A stretch of DNA of 41,299 nucleotides from Fuerstiella sp. Lineage in GTDB: Bacteria; Planctomycetota; Planctomycetia; Planctomycetales; Planctomycetaceae. A program made the position numbers and the translations under genes. This document shows positions 25,321 to 34,866 of the stretch, piece by piece (position 1 is the stretch's first letter; each line of letters begins with the position of its first letter). The stretch is from NCBI GenBank assembly GCA_029247265.1, contig JAQWLN010000035.1, forward strand, positions 1 through 41,299, read 5' to 3'. The notes under the pieces were generated by a model. It made no database searches. It was not told where the DNA came from and saw only the letters and a program-made list of their open reading frames with translations.

Positions 25321-25372
25321 GTGCCGCTGCACCCTTAGATCATTCCAGTTCCATTGTATCCGCCGAGAGATC

Positions 25373-25921
25373 ATGAGAGTCCTGATAAGTGAGACCGAGA
25401 TCAGTGAACGGGTGAAGGCGCTGGGGTGTCAGCTGAGCGAGGAGTATTCCGGGCGGCCACTGACGATTCTGGGTGTGCTGACGGGAAGCATTGTGTTGCT
25501 GGCAGATCTGATTCGAGCGACTTCCGTGCCGCTGCGTGTGGCTCTGATTCAGGCGGCCAGTTATCGCGGCACCGACACGACTCCGGGGCGGCTGACCATC
25601 AACCAGTCGCTGGTGACCGACCTGCGCGGGCGCGACGTGGTGATTCTGGATGATATCTTTGATACCGGCAATACGATGGTGGGACTCTACGAGGCCGTGC
25701 AGGATTTTCAGCCAGCAAGTGTGCGGTCGGCTGTGCTGTTGTGGAAGAAGGCGCGCACCGAAGTGGATCTGGAACCCGACTACTTCGGCTTCAGCATTCC
25801 GGACGAATTCGTGGTCGGATATGGACTCGACTTCAACGACGATTTCCGCCATCTGCCGTATATCGGTGTGATGGAAGACGAAGATCTTAAACACGCTGGG
25901 GCGAAACAGAATGACGGATGA
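25373..25921 (+). CDS. hpt: Hypoxanthine phosphoribosyltransferase
   Basis: 182 residues. It salvages hypoxanthine (and usually guanine) by transfer onto PRPP, giving IMP or GMP, in the cytoplasm. Motifs in order are LGVLTGSIVLLADL (the loop near the pyrophosphate), the PRPP-binding VILDDIFDTGNTM with D93-D94, and FVVGYGLDFNDDFRHLPYIGV, the purine-binding end typical of Hpt rather than PyrR or Apt. GAGAG lies just before the ATG. Its 3' end overlaps the sulfatase start by 11 bases in another frame, so the sulfatase is probably translated by coupling from this housekeeping gene. Confidence 0.94.
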   Translation: MRVLISETEISERVKALGCQLSEEYSGRPLTILGVLTGSIVLLADLIRATSVPLRVALIQAASYRGTDTTPGRLTINQSLVTDLRGRDVVILDDIFDTGNTMVGLYEAVQDFQPASVRSAVLLWKKARTEVDLEPDYFGFSIPDEFVVGYGLDFNDDFRHLPYIGVMEDEDLKHAGAKQNDG

Positions 25922-27287
25922 CACAACAACAGATCGGTGGCTGCGACGCATGATTGTGATCGTCGGTGTATTTGCTGCCCTGGCCACTGGATCTGCGGAA
26001 GCACGTAAGCCCAACGTGATCATGATTCTGGCCGACGATCAGGGGAGCGTGGACCTGAATTGTTACGGCGCGACGGATCTGACGACTCCCGAACTGGACA
26101 AGCTGGCGGCACAGGGTGTGCGATTCACTCAGTTTTACGCAGCGGCTCCCGTGTGCTCACCTTCCCGTGCGGCCTTCATTACCGGATTGTTTCCACAACG
26201 AGCGGGGGTACCGGGAAACGTCTCGTCACACTCGGGCAATGCCGGAATGCCTGCCGCCACCCAAACAGTTGCGGAATTGTTTGCAGCCAATGGATACATG
26301 ACCGGACACGTTGGCAAATGGCATCTGGGGTATACGCCGGCCACGATGCCGAATGGTCAGGGCTTCGTCGACTCTTTCGGGCACATGGGTGGCTGCATCG
26401 ACAATTACTCACACTTCTTCTACTGGAACGGTCCTAACCGCCACGACCTGTGGCGCAACGGCAAAGAAGTTTTTCATGATGGCGACTTTTTTCCGGATCT
26501 GATGGCGGCGGACGCGATTCGGTTTATTGAAGACAGTCAGGACCGTCCATTCATGATGTACTGGGCCCTGAATACCCCCCACTATCCGCTGCAGGGAACT
26601 GATAAATGGCGCGAGCATTACGCTCACCTGGATGCCCCGCGCAGGATGTACGCCGCTTTCGTGTCCACGACCGATGAAATTATTGGTCGTGTGCTGCAGC
26701 GACTGGAGCAATTGGGACTGCGTGAAAACACCGTCATCGTCTATCAGTCGGACCACGGGCACAGTACAGAAGAACGAACATTCGGTGGCGGCGGTAGTGC
26801 CGGACCGTATCGAGGGGCAAAATTCAGCCTGTTCGAAGGCGGGATTCGTGTGCCGGCCATGATTTCATGGCCAAAGCAGATTCCGTCTGGTGTGATTCGC
26901 AACCAGATGGCAACTGCCTGCGATTGGCTGCCGACACTGGTTTCTCTTTGCGATCTGGACCCGGGAAAGCGTAAGTTTGATGGTAAGGACATTTCCGATG
27001 TACTGAAAGCGTCGAATGCCGCGTCACCTCACGAGGTATTCCACTGGGAATCCGGGGGCGGAAAGAAGAATCGTCAGTGGGCTGTCCGCAAAGGCGACTG
27101 GAAACTGATTGGCAATCCGAACGACACCAGTAAAATGGCTCCCATTACGAATAGCGATAAGCGTTTTCTGGTGAATCTCAGCGAATCTGTTCACGAACTG
27201 AACAACCTTGCGGCCCAGCACCCGGACATCGTCAGAGAACTGGAACAACTGCACAACGAATGGATCCGGGATGTCAGCCAGAACTGA
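25911..27287 (+). CDS. Exported formylglycine-dependent sulfatase
   Basis: 458 residues. The signal peptide is around residues 11-31 (MIVIVGVFAALATGSAEA), so the enzyme acts in the periplasm or outside. The alkaline-phosphatase-fold metal site starts with LADDQG (D42, D43). The modification motif is CSPSRAAFITG with C82, which a formylglycine-generating enzyme converts to the catalytic aldehyde. GHVGKWHLG and the late QSDHGHSTEE supply the lysine/histidine and calcium ligands. Planctomycetes use many such enzymes on sulfated algal polysaccharides; the specific substrate is not readable here. The gene overlaps hpt at its start by 11 bases and the GT39-like gene at its end by 17 bases, so three unrelated functions share one coupled message. 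The closest family type is arylsulfatase A. Confidence 0.93.
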   Translation: MTDDTTTDRWLRRMIVIVGVFAALATGSAEARKPNVIMILADDQGSVDLNCYGATDLTTPELDKLAAQGVRFTQFYAAAPVCSPSRAAFITGLFPQRAGVPGNVSSHSGNAGMPAATQTVAELFAANGYMTGHVGKWHLGYTPATMPNGQGFVDSFGHMGGCIDNYSHFFYWNGPNRHDLWRNGKEVFHDGDFFPDLMAADAIRFIEDSQDRPFMMYWALNTPHYPLQGTDKWREHYAHLDAPRRMYAAFVSTTDEIIGRVLQRLEQLGLRENTVIVYQSDHGHSTEERTFGGGGSAGPYRGAKFSLFEGGIRVPAMISWPKQIPSGVIRNQMATACDWLPTLVSLCDLDPGKRKFDGKDISDVLKASNAASPHEVFHWESGGGKKNRQWAVRKGDWKLIGNPNDTSKMAPITNSDKRFLVNLSESVHELNNLAAQHPDIVRELEQLHNEWIRDVSQN

Positions 27288-28584
27288 AGCCGGCGACACA
27301 GAGTTCTCTGAAGCTGCTACAGTCGCTGACGCCCCGCACATCGCAGCGCAGTGGAAGCCGTTGCTGCTGCTGATGGCAGTCGCTCTTGTCCTTCGTGTGG
27401 TCATGGCATTTGTCGTCGAGCGACATGTTCAGTCCGCCAGCCGAGCATTCCTGATTGAAGGAGATGCCAACGGGTATTGGGACCTTGCTGAGAAGATCGC
27501 TGTTGGCGAGGACTATGTCATTTATGGACGTCAGGTTCTGCGTGTGCCTGGTTTCCCGCTGCTGTTGGCCGGTTCCATAAAGCTGTTTGGAAACAGCGTG
27601 CTGGCTGCTCGACTGTTGCTGGCCGTTGTGGGGACGGGCTGTTGCTGGCTTACGTATTGTCTTGGTCGGCAGGTGCACACGAGGCGGGTCGGATTCTGGG
27701 CGGCGCTGTACGTTGCGGTCTGTCCGCTGCACATCGGCAACAGTGTTCTTATTCTGTCAGAGACGCTGTTTACATTCTGGATGCTGGTGAGTCTGCTGTC
27801 ACTTCTGTGGCTGCTTCGAACGGGCGACGAGGCTGGCAATGAAGCTCCCACGTGTGTGTGCTCCCGTAGCGTTTTCTGTCGAGCACTCATGACCGGTGCG
27901 TTGATTGGCGTGACGGTGCTGTCGAGACCTGGTTTTCTCCCCTGGCTGATCGTTTCCTGTGGAGCTGTGCTGATTCTCCTGAGGCAACCTCTGGTGTCGC
28001 GGGCTGCCGGTTGCGTCGGACTCATGGCAGCGTGTTTTCTAGTGCTCCTTCCCTGGGCCGCCAGAAATGCCTCGGTCACCGGACATTGGGTCTTCACGTC
28101 ACTCTGGTCCGGGCCAAGTCTTTACGATGGTCTTAATCCCCAGGCCACAGGCGCAAGCGACATGCAGTTTTTTGAGGACGACAATGTGATGGCTCGGATG
28201 TCCGAGTTCGAAATGAACGAACACTACACTCAGAAAACAATCGCGTTTGCGCGGTCGAATCCCGGACGAGTTGGCAGGCTGGCGGTAACCAAGGCGTTCG
28301 CTTTTCTGAGTCCTGTGCCGAATTTCGCAAGATCGGAGATTTGGGGGCTTTGTGTGGTTTGCGTTGTATTCTGGGTGCTGCTCGTCAGTACAACAGTCGC
28401 AGGCTTGGCGTCGGGGCAGTGGGCGTCTTCTGATTTGCTGGTGCTGATAGGCCCCCTAGTGCTGTTTCTGCTGGTTCATATGGTGTTCGTTGGGTCGGTC
28501 AGGTATCGTCTTCCAGTTGAGTTTCCACTCTCAGTGCTGGGGGCTATCGGATGTCGTCACTTTGTCCTGAGCAAAGGTGACTAG
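27271..28584 (+). CDS. GT39/ArnT-like polytopic membrane glycosyltransferase
   Basis: 437 residues from ATG 27271, which overlaps the sulfatase stop by 17 bases; an earlier in-frame start at 27208 would overlap by 80. About nine to ten hydrophobic segments begin at residue ~29 (LLLLMAVALVLRVVMAFVV). The first periplasmic loop has an acidic EGDANGYWDLAEKI and RVPGFPLLLAGSIKLFG. That places it with the PMT_2/ArnT superfamily, which moves sugars from polyprenyl-phosphate carriers to lipids or proteins on the periplasmic face. The loop Asp would be the catalytic candidate. The C-terminal part keeps a membrane segment followed by VGSVRYRLPVEFPLSVLGA, a common ending in this group. Donor and acceptor are unknown. 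It is the last gene of the hpt-sulfatase string; a REP-like palindrome follows its stop by 25 bases. Confidence 0.78.
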   Translation: MSARTEAGDTEFSEAATVADAPHIAAQWKPLLLLMAVALVLRVVMAFVVERHVQSASRAFLIEGDANGYWDLAEKIAVGEDYVIYGRQVLRVPGFPLLLAGSIKLFGNSVLAARLLLAVVGTGCCWLTYCLGRQVHTRRVGFWAALYVAVCPLHIGNSVLILSETLFTFWMLVSLLSLLWLLRTGDEAGNEAPTCVCSRSVFCRALMTGALIGVTVLSRPGFLPWLIVSCGAVLILLRQPLVSRAAGCVGLMAACFLVLLPWAARNASVTGHWVFTSLWSGPSLYDGLNPQATGASDMQFFEDDNVMARMSEFEMNEHYTQKTIAFARSNPGRVGRLAVTKAFAFLSPVPNFARSEIWGLCVVCVVFWVLLVSTTVAGLASGQWASSDLLVLIGPLVLFLLVHMVFVGSVRYRLPVEFPLSVLGAIGCRHFVLSKGD

Positions 28585-28609
28585 CGCAGCCGCGCCCCGG
28601 AATTGACGG

Positions 28610-28671
28610 GTGCCACTGGCTCTGCCAGTGCATGAGGCTCAAGAAGAAAAGACTGGCACAGCCAGTGGCAC
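28610..28671. repeat. REP-like imperfect palindrome with 20-base arms
   Basis: Left arm 28610-28629 (GTGCCACTGGCTCTGCCAGT) and right arm 28652-28671 are reverse complements with one mismatch, separated by 22 bases. Each arm also has internal symmetry: ACTGGC pairs with GCCAGT inside it. It starts 25 bases after the GT39-like stop in non-coding DNA. Size, GC content and location are those of a dispersed REP/MITE-like element or an mRNA 3' stem-loop. Only one copy is seen in this window. Confidence 0.85.
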
Positions 28672-28810
28672 ACAACGACTGGTATCGCCGCAGACGCAGC
28701 AGTGGCTCCCTGGAAGTCGTGTGCGTTTTGGAAAAGTACAAGACTACGATCACGATCATTTTGAGTTCGACGGCTTCTTTCGTACCCGGCGGCAGGATGC
28801 CACCGTTTCC

Positions 28811-31800
28811 ATGAAAATCGTTCCCGTTCTGAAATGGATGTTCAGACTGACGTTGCTCTCGGCGATCGTTGTCGGCGGTGCTGCGCTCTACTTCTGGAAT
28901 CAGAGCGATCACCTGGTGCAGGACGCGATCCAGAAACGTTTTGACGAAGCAGCTCCCGACCTGAAACTGTCCATGGGCGCAGTACGGCTGGACGGGGCTC
29001 ACGGCGCCACGCTGACCGATGTGGAAATTCGCGATCGCAAGTCCGGAAAACCAATATTTCGGTCCGCCAGTGTTTCCGTCGACATTGATGCGAATCGTCT
29101 GCTTGAACAGCAACAGGTGTTGGTCGACGCTGTGCGTCTGGACACAGTAGATGTATTACTGGTGAGAGAGGAAGACGGTCGCTGGAACTGGCAGCAGTAT
29201 GAATTCCATGCGCCACAGGACTCCCCTACTCAGCTGCCACAGATTTCTGTGAAGGATGTTCGACTTCAATTGACGTTGAAGCACGGCGGCGGGATTCCTG
29301 AAGCCAGAATTCCGTTGACCATTCAGGCGATACAGGCGGTGCCGGCGTCTCGCGACAAATACGACTTTGATGGCGGCATCAATCTGCCTGGTGTTGGCCT
29401 GTTGAACCTTGCCGGAGCATGGGACCTGGGTAAACGAAACTGGAACCTGAGTGGCCGGATGAGGGGGGTGCAGGCCGACAATAGTCTTATGGGGCTGGCT
29501 CAGGCGACCAATCCGGAAATTCAGAATCATCTGACGCAGGTCGACTCGATGCTGGGACGCGTACTGCCGCAGTCTTCGACGGGACCGGCTGCACCCCCTC
29601 GAGCGTCGGGAGCCGCGCTGCTGATCGGCAACGACGGTCGTACGGCGCCGCAGTTTGTGGGAGTGCTTGATGTGGATTTCAGCGTGGGCAGTTCAGCGGA
29701 ACTGGCTGTACCGGAGTTTAAACTGAAAGTGGATGTGCGCGATGGTCGTCTGGTATCCCCCGTTTTTCCGGTTGTGCTGACGGACGTACAGGCGACGTTC
29801 TTCAAGGATAATCAGAACCTCGAATTCCGGCTGACCCAGGCCCGGAGCAGTGAGGCATTTCTCTCCGGGTGGCTGCAGATGCAGCAGGGTGATGGGGCTC
29901 CGCCTGGTCGGGCGCGGATTGACGTGAAGTCGTTCCCAGTCAACATGAAACTTCAACCGTTGATGCCGGCAAAAGTTCAGCGACTGTTTGACCACTTTCT
30001 GCCCGACGGCATCGTCTCGGGGGGGTGCGACCTGCGGCAGCAGCCCGGTGAAAACTGGCGTGCCGAAAACCTCGAGGCCACGATCGACAGTGGCACACTT
30101 ACGTATCACAAGTTTCGTTATCCGGCCGAAGGGCTGACTGGCACCCTGAAGCAGCGGCCGTTTGTCAGCTCGCCGGTACATGGTTGGAATCTGGAAAACG
30201 AATACGAGCCGGCATTGACGGAACGCGATGTGATGCTGGACGTGACTATCGCCGGACGACTGGGAACGCGATCTTTTTCCTCTTCCGGATGGTGGAAGAA
30301 TCCAGGGCTGGAAGCCGAAACGCTGTTTGAAATGAGCGTGACGGAGTTCCCGCTCGACAGTCGTTTCCGAAATGCGCTGGAAGAAAAGCAGCAGGCGGTG
30401 ATCGATTCGCTGAATCTTGTGGGCAAGGCGAATGCCGACTTTGTCTTTTATCGTCCTCCAGGTGCTGACCAGCCAACGTACAGCTACATAGACGCACACG
30501 TATTTGATGCGGGAATGAGGTTAGAAAATTTTCCCTATGACATCAGGAATCTCAGCGGTCATGTGATCTTCGACGGTAAATCGAAGCGCTGGCAGTTCGC
30601 CGACCTTCAGGGACAGCACGAAGACGGCCGCCTTTATGCGACGGGAAGTTTTCAGGGGTTGCCGGCGCCTGGTGTCCTGGATCTGACGATTACAGCTAAG
30701 AATGCGGCATTGGATGCTGATGTGTACAACGCGCTGAATAAGCCACAGCGCGACCTGTGGAATATGATAGATCCGGATGGATTCTGTGATCTCACAGCAC
30801 AGGTGCATTGGACGGCGACGCCCGGGCAGCCCGCTATCGTGAAATTTCCGGCCAATGCTCCGGTGCGCATCTTTAACACTCGCATTAAACCCAAACCATT
30901 TCCGCTGGAAATGTTTGTGAAGGAAGCGACGCTTAGTTTTGATCCGAACGACGCAAAATTCGCCGGCGTTCAGCACTGTGAAATTCACTCGTTCCAGGCG
31001 TTCCACAACGAAAACTCCATACGAGCAACCGGCTGGGCTGAAGCCAAGCCGGACGGGGAATGGCAGGTTCATCTGAACGATGTGGCGGCCGTTAATCTTG
31101 CACCTGATGACCAGCTTCGGGCGGCCCTGCCGACGTCATGGCGCCAAACGCTGAACCGACTTTATCAGCAGGGAACAGTGTCGATCGACAATTCCGAAAT
31201 GGATTTTCGCGGTGTGATGACCGGCAACTACAATCCCACAGCGCGATGGGATCTGAACATGCGGTTTCGTGACTGTGCCGTGAATGCGGGGCTTGATGTG
31301 ACCGGGATCTATGGAACGGTGACTGCTCAGGGAACCTGGGACGGATTTCATCTGCACAACACGGGAGCAATCAACCTAGATACGGCCGAGGTCCTGGAAA
31401 TGCCGTTTACCCATGTGCAGGGGCCTTATTCGGTAAATGACGTCGAATTGGTGCTGGGCGCTCGAAACGTATTTTTCGATTCCGACCTGGCGCAGATCGA
31501 CCGCAGGCAGCGCATCAAGGCTCAGGCTTACGGCGGCGAAGTTGTGCTGGATGCGCTCGTTGATCTGCGCAAAGATGGTAAGTACCAGTTTTTCACCAAA
31601 CTCAAGGACGCGTTATTGGAGTCTTATGCGGCGGACCATATTCCAGATCAGAAAGCACTGAAAGGTGTCATCAAAGCCTGGATGCGTCTGGAAGGGACGG
31701 GCGATGCGGCGGCGGATGTGACAGGCGGGGGGCAATTACTGATCAGCCCGGCGGCACTGTATGAACTGCCGGTGATGGTGCACCTGATGGGGGCGTTGTC

Positions 31801-32254
31801 GCAACTGAAATTCAATGTGCAGGACCGCACCGCGTTTGACTACGCGAAGGTGGACTTCACTGTTGGTCAGGAAGCGTTCAACTTCAAACGCATCGATCTT
31901 GTCGGGAAGTCCATCAGTCTTCTTGGTCGCGGAAATGTGGGGTTTGGAGGCGACGTGCACCTAGACTTCTTTTCGCGGCCGCCACGCCCAACGGCCGCGT
32001 CACTGCCGATCATCAACCGACTCTGGACTCGGTGGACGATGGTTGAGGTGCGTGGCACAACGTCGCGGCCACAAACCACTCCGAAGCCGTTGGGTCAGCT
32101 TGACCAGGGCATGCAGCAGTTTCTGAAGGCGTTCAATCCTTCTCCAGGTGGTCCGACTCCAATGCTGGTTGTGCCGCGCGTGTTTCCACAGGGGAGCCCG
32201 TTGCTGCCACGCAATCGGCAGCAATCGGCGGCCGAGGGCCTCCGGGCACAGTAG
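28811..32254 (+). CDS. AsmA-like envelope protein
   Basis: 1,147 residues from ATG 28811. The frame remains open back to 28610, but that extension reads through the palindromic repeat and lacks sense. One N-terminal membrane helix (MFRLTLLSAIVVGGAALYFW) is followed by a very long beta-rich periplasmic part, the layout of the AsmA/TamB-like bridge proteins that help move lipids to the outer membrane. The N-terminal AsmA pattern is visible (VRLDGAHGATLTDVEIRD, then FRSASVSVDIDANRLL). The C-terminal AsmA_2-like region has MVHLMGALSQLKFNVQDRTA and FKRIDLVGKSISLLGRGNVG. A Pro-rich tail follows. It is convergent with msrA (22-base gap). The lipid-transport role is inferred from the family; direct substrate evidence is absent. 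Confidence 0.82.
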   Translation: MKIVPVLKWMFRLTLLSAIVVGGAALYFWNQSDHLVQDAIQKRFDEAAPDLKLSMGAVRLDGAHGATLTDVEIRDRKSGKPIFRSASVSVDIDANRLLEQQQVLVDAVRLDTVDVLLVREEDGRWNWQQYEFHAPQDSPTQLPQISVKDVRLQLTLKHGGGIPEARIPLTIQAIQAVPASRDKYDFDGGINLPGVGLLNLAGAWDLGKRNWNLSGRMRGVQADNSLMGLAQATNPEIQNHLTQVDSMLGRVLPQSSTGPAAPPRASGAALLIGNDGRTAPQFVGVLDVDFSVGSSAELAVPEFKLKVDVRDGRLVSPVFPVVLTDVQATFFKDNQNLEFRLTQARSSEAFLSGWLQMQQGDGAPPGRARIDVKSFPVNMKLQPLMPAKVQRLFDHFLPDGIVSGGCDLRQQPGENWRAENLEATIDSGTLTYHKFRYPAEGLTGTLKQRPFVSSPVHGWNLENEYEPALTERDVMLDVTIAGRLGTRSFSSSGWWKNPGLEAETLFEMSVTEFPLDSRFRNALEEKQQAVIDSLNLVGKANADFVFYRPPGADQPTYSYIDAHVFDAGMRLENFPYDIRNLSGHVIFDGKSKRWQFADLQGQHEDGRLYATGSFQGLPAPGVLDLTITAKNAALDADVYNALNKPQRDLWNMIDPDGFCDLTAQVHWTATPGQPAIVKFPANAPVRIFNTRIKPKPFPLEMFVKEATLSFDPNDAKFAGVQHCEIHSFQAFHNENSIRATGWAEAKPDGEWQVHLNDVAAVNLAPDDQLRAALPTSWRQTLNRLYQQGTVSIDNSEMDFRGVMTGNYNPTARWDLNMRFRDCAVNAGLDVTGIYGTVTAQGTWDGFHLHNTGAINLDTAEVLEMPFTHVQGPYSVNDVELVLGARNVFFDSDLAQIDRRQRIKAQAYGGEVVLDALVDLRKDGKYQFFTKLKDALLESYAADHIPDQKALKGVIKAWMRLEGTGDAAADVTGGGQLLISPAALYELPVMVHLMGALSQLKFNVQDRTAFDYAKVDFTVGQEAFNFKRIDLVGKSISLLGRGNVGFGGDVHLDFFSRPPRPTAASLPIINRLWTRWTMVEVRGTTSRPQTTPKPLGQLDQGMQQFLKAFNPSPGGPTPMLVVPRVFPQGSPLLPRNRQQSAAEGLRAQ

Positions 32255-32276
32255 GTTCAGGAAACACCGAACATGG

Positions 32277-32834
32277 CTATTCCTTCTTCAGCATAGCCTG
32301 GTACCGTTTCCTGAACTTCACCACTTTGGGGCCGACAACCGCCTGGCAATATGGCTGCCGAGGATTCAGTTCGAAGTATTCCTGGTGGTAGTCTTCGGCA
32401 GGATACCACTTCTTTAACTCTTCCACAGTCGTCACGATCGGGGCGCCAAAGTCCCCTGACTTGTTTAACTCATCGATTGCCTCTTTTACGGCGGTTTTCT
32501 GTTTTGCGTCGTGGTAGAAAACAGCCGACCGATACTGGGTGCCTACGTCTGCTCCCTGTCGATTGAGCGTTGTCGGGTCGTGAGTGTGGAAGAAAACGTC
32601 CAGCATTTGCTCATACGTGATGACGGCCGGGTCGTATGTGATCTGAATGCCTTCAGCGTGACCTGTCGCGCCGGTGCAGACCTGTTTATATGTTGGATTT
32701 GGCACTCGTCCCCCCGTGTAACCGGACGTGACTTTGCTGACACCCTTTAACCGGATGAATACGGCTTCGGTACACCAGAAGCAGCCCGCGGCGAATGTAG
32801 CCGTCTTTGTCGGTGGATCTTTAACGGAGGTCAT
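32277..32834 (-). CDS. msrA: Peptide-methionine (S)-S-oxide reductase
   Basis: 185 residues from ATG 32834, supported by AGGA 8 bases upstream; the open frame runs further but only adds unlike sequence. It repairs oxidised methionine in proteins. The catalytic cysteine is C18 in ATFAAGCFWCTEAVF. Further hallmarks are SGYTGGRVPNPTYKQVC, GHAEGIQITYDP, FFHTHDPTTLNRQG, GTQYRSAVFY and the C-terminal QPYCQAVVGPKVVKFRK with a probable resolving cysteine. No signal peptide or MsrB domain is present, so this is a stand-alone cytoplasmic enzyme. It lies downstream of the DUF1549/DUF1553 gene on the same strand, with its own ribosome site. Confidence 0.95.
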   Translation of the reverse strand: MTSVKDPPTKTATFAAGCFWCTEAVFIRLKGVSKVTSGYTGGRVPNPTYKQVCTGATGHAEGIQITYDPAVITYEQMLDVFFHTHDPTTLNRQGADVGTQYRSAVFYHDAKQKTAVKEAIDELNKSGDFGAPIVTTVEELKKWYPAEDYHQEYFELNPRQPYCQAVVGPKVVKFRKRYQAMLKKE

Positions 32835-32977
32835 AACGTAATCCTTTGTGGCATTCGGTTTGGTCGCCACGATTGACGACAGATAACCGTTGTCTGTAAC
32901 CGTGTTGTACGCGTTGGCGATTCGGAATTCAAAAGATCGGCAGAGATTAGTTGTGGAAATCGTTCGACGAGACTGTT

Positions 32978-34861
32978 TCAATCAACGAAGATGAATTCGT
33001 TGCAGTTGAACAGGGACAGACAAAGATGTGTCAGGCCATCCAGTCTGTCATCGGTACTTTCGTTCGATTCTGCCAGAAAACCCAGAGCATCTCGCATTTC
33101 GTCGACCGACACCTGTCGGCCCAGCACTCGGTGAAACATCTGCTGTATCTGCTGATCAGCGGGTGATGCCGCCAATGACTCCACAAGCCGTCTTGCTGTG
33201 GCCGCCGAAAACTCTGAATTCAGCAGATGCAGAGATTGCGGCGCGGTCGTCGACACTCCTCGGTCGGGGCAACTGGCGTTGGCGCTCGGACGATCAAACA
33301 CTTCGAAAATCGGATACCGCAGATTTCGTCGGGCGAACACATAAACGCTGCGACGATCGTGTTCTGGTTTGTCTTCTGTGACCTTCCACTGATTCTTCAG
33401 CAACGTTGTCAGCAGCTCCTTTGGCAGCGGTGGGCGTACGCCCGGGCCACCTGATCTGCGATTCAGCACACCCGCGCTGAACAGCATCGCATCTCGCACA
33501 GCTTCGCCTTCCAGTCGCCACCGAGGGTATCGCGACAGCAACCGAGCATCCGTATCTGTGTTCAATGCTGTCCGCCATCTTTGACCGTCGATGTCCGTGG
33601 CGTCATCCGCGAGAAAACTGCGTTGTCGGTAGGTCGCAGAAGTCACAATGAGATGGTGCAGCTTCTTCAGGCTCCAGCCGTTTTCAACAAACCAGTTCGA
33701 CAGCCAGTCGAGCAAACTGTCGTGGCTTGGCTCTGATCCCATAATGCCGAACTCGCTGGGAGTGTCGACAATGCCGGTGCCGAAGTGATGCTGCCAGACT
33801 CGATTCACAATGACTCGAGCCGTCAGCGGATTGTGTCTGGACGTGAGCCATGCAGCCAGTGCGGTCCGGCGACCGGCAGTATGTTCGTCGCCGACCGGCG
33901 AGAACGCCTGTTCCAAGCTGTTGATGACGCGCAAAACGCCTGCCGTAACGACGGCGCCAGGACGGCGAAAATCGCCACGCAGCATGATGTGGCTGGCCGC
34001 GGTGTAAGGGGGCTTCTCGCTCAGCCCGGTTACGGACCTGTTCTTCTGCAGGTGAACGGCAGGTTCAAATACCGCCCGCAGACGATAAAAGTCGGCCTGG
34101 CTGATGGGGTCGTACTTGTGGTCGTGGCAACGGGCGCATCCGATCTGCAGTCCCAGCACCACTTCACCCACCGTAGACGTGAGTTCGTTCAGTAAGGTAT
34201 GACGCCGTTCTTCCTGAAGATTGATATCCGGCATGTCGGGGCCGGAAAGGCAGAACCGTGTTGCGATTCGGGCGGAATCATCGTCGGGATAAAGCTCGTC
34301 CCCTGCGATCTGCCGTCGCAGAAACTCATCGTATGGCATGTCGGCATTGAGTGCGTCGATGACCCAGTCCCGGTACATCCATGCATCCTTGCGCAGCTTG
34401 TCATGTTCAAAGCCATCTGTTTCAGCAAAGCGTGCCAGATCCAGCCAGTGTTGTGCCCACCGTTCGCCGTGACCTTTTGATGTCAGTAACCGTGCGATAA
34501 GTCTGTCGTACGCGTCAGGGGAGTCGTCAGACACGAATGAATCGATTTCAGCGGGCGTGGGAGGTAATCCAATCAGGTCGAAACTGAGTCGTCTGATTAA
34601 CGTCTGCCGTGACGCCGCAGGTTGAGGTTCGAGCCCATGCTGTTCCAATTCGGCAGCAATGAAGTAGTCGATCGTGTGGCGTCGCCATTCAGTGAAACGG
34701 GTGTCTGGCACCTTCACCGACTGCAGCGCATTAAACGACCAGTGCTGGCGGTCATCTTCGGTGATCGGTGGTTCCGTATAACCGCCGACATCTTCACCAC
34801 CCGCGGCAACGCTCACGGTAATCAGGATAACGGACAGCCCGGCTACTCGAATACACAGCAT
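32978..34861 (-). CDS. DUF1549/DUF1553 protein (PSD1 family) with CxxCH motif
   Basis: 627 residues with an N-terminal signal peptide (LSVILITVSVAAGGE). DUF1549 covers about residues 60-270: LIRRLSFDLIGLPPTP, then WAQHWLDLARFAETDG, PYDEFLRRQIAGDEL and GCARCHDHKYDPI. The last contains C242xxC245H246, a possible c-type heme site. DUF1553 follows from about 330 (LTARVIVNRVWQHHFG, VENGWSLKKLHHLIV, then LHLLNSEF). Many relatives carry an extra N-terminal cytochrome domain (PSC1); this one does not, making it a short form. The family is hugely expanded in planctomycetes and almost always paired with DUF1501. Here the partner ends only 5 bases upstream, so the two form an operon. Biochemical function is unknown; a periplasmic redox or polysaccharide-linked role has been proposed only by context. 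Confidence 0.92.
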   Translation of the reverse strand: MLCIRVAGLSVILITVSVAAGGEDVGGYTEPPITEDDRQHWSFNALQSVKVPDTRFTEWRRHTIDYFIAAELEQHGLEPQPAASRQTLIRRLSFDLIGLPPTPAEIDSFVSDDSPDAYDRLIARLLTSKGHGERWAQHWLDLARFAETDGFEHDKLRKDAWMYRDWVIDALNADMPYDEFLRRQIAGDELYPDDDSARIATRFCLSGPDMPDINLQEERRHTLLNELTSTVGEVVLGLQIGCARCHDHKYDPISQADFYRLRAVFEPAVHLQKNRSVTGLSEKPPYTAASHIMLRGDFRRPGAVVTAGVLRVINSLEQAFSPVGDEHTAGRRTALAAWLTSRHNPLTARVIVNRVWQHHFGTGIVDTPSEFGIMGSEPSHDSLLDWLSNWFVENGWSLKKLHHLIVTSATYRQRSFLADDATDIDGQRWRTALNTDTDARLLSRYPRWRLEGEAVRDAMLFSAGVLNRRSGGPGVRPPLPKELLTTLLKNQWKVTEDKPEHDRRSVYVFARRNLRYPIFEVFDRPSANASCPDRGVSTTAPQSLHLLNSEFSAATARRLVESLAASPADQQIQQMFHRVLGRQVSVDEMRDALGFLAESNESTDDRLDGLTHLCLSLFNCNEFIFVD

Positions 34862-34866
34862 TTATC

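Noticed and set aside
28610..28810. 67-residue N-terminal extension of the AsmA-like protein
   Set aside because: It reads through the REP-like palindrome and delays the membrane anchor to residue ~75; ATG 28811 gives a normal N-terminal anchor.
29693..30499. 268-codon open frame antisense to the AsmA-like gene
   Set aside because: The sense strand carries the coherent AsmA-like protein; the antisense product has no recognisable pattern.
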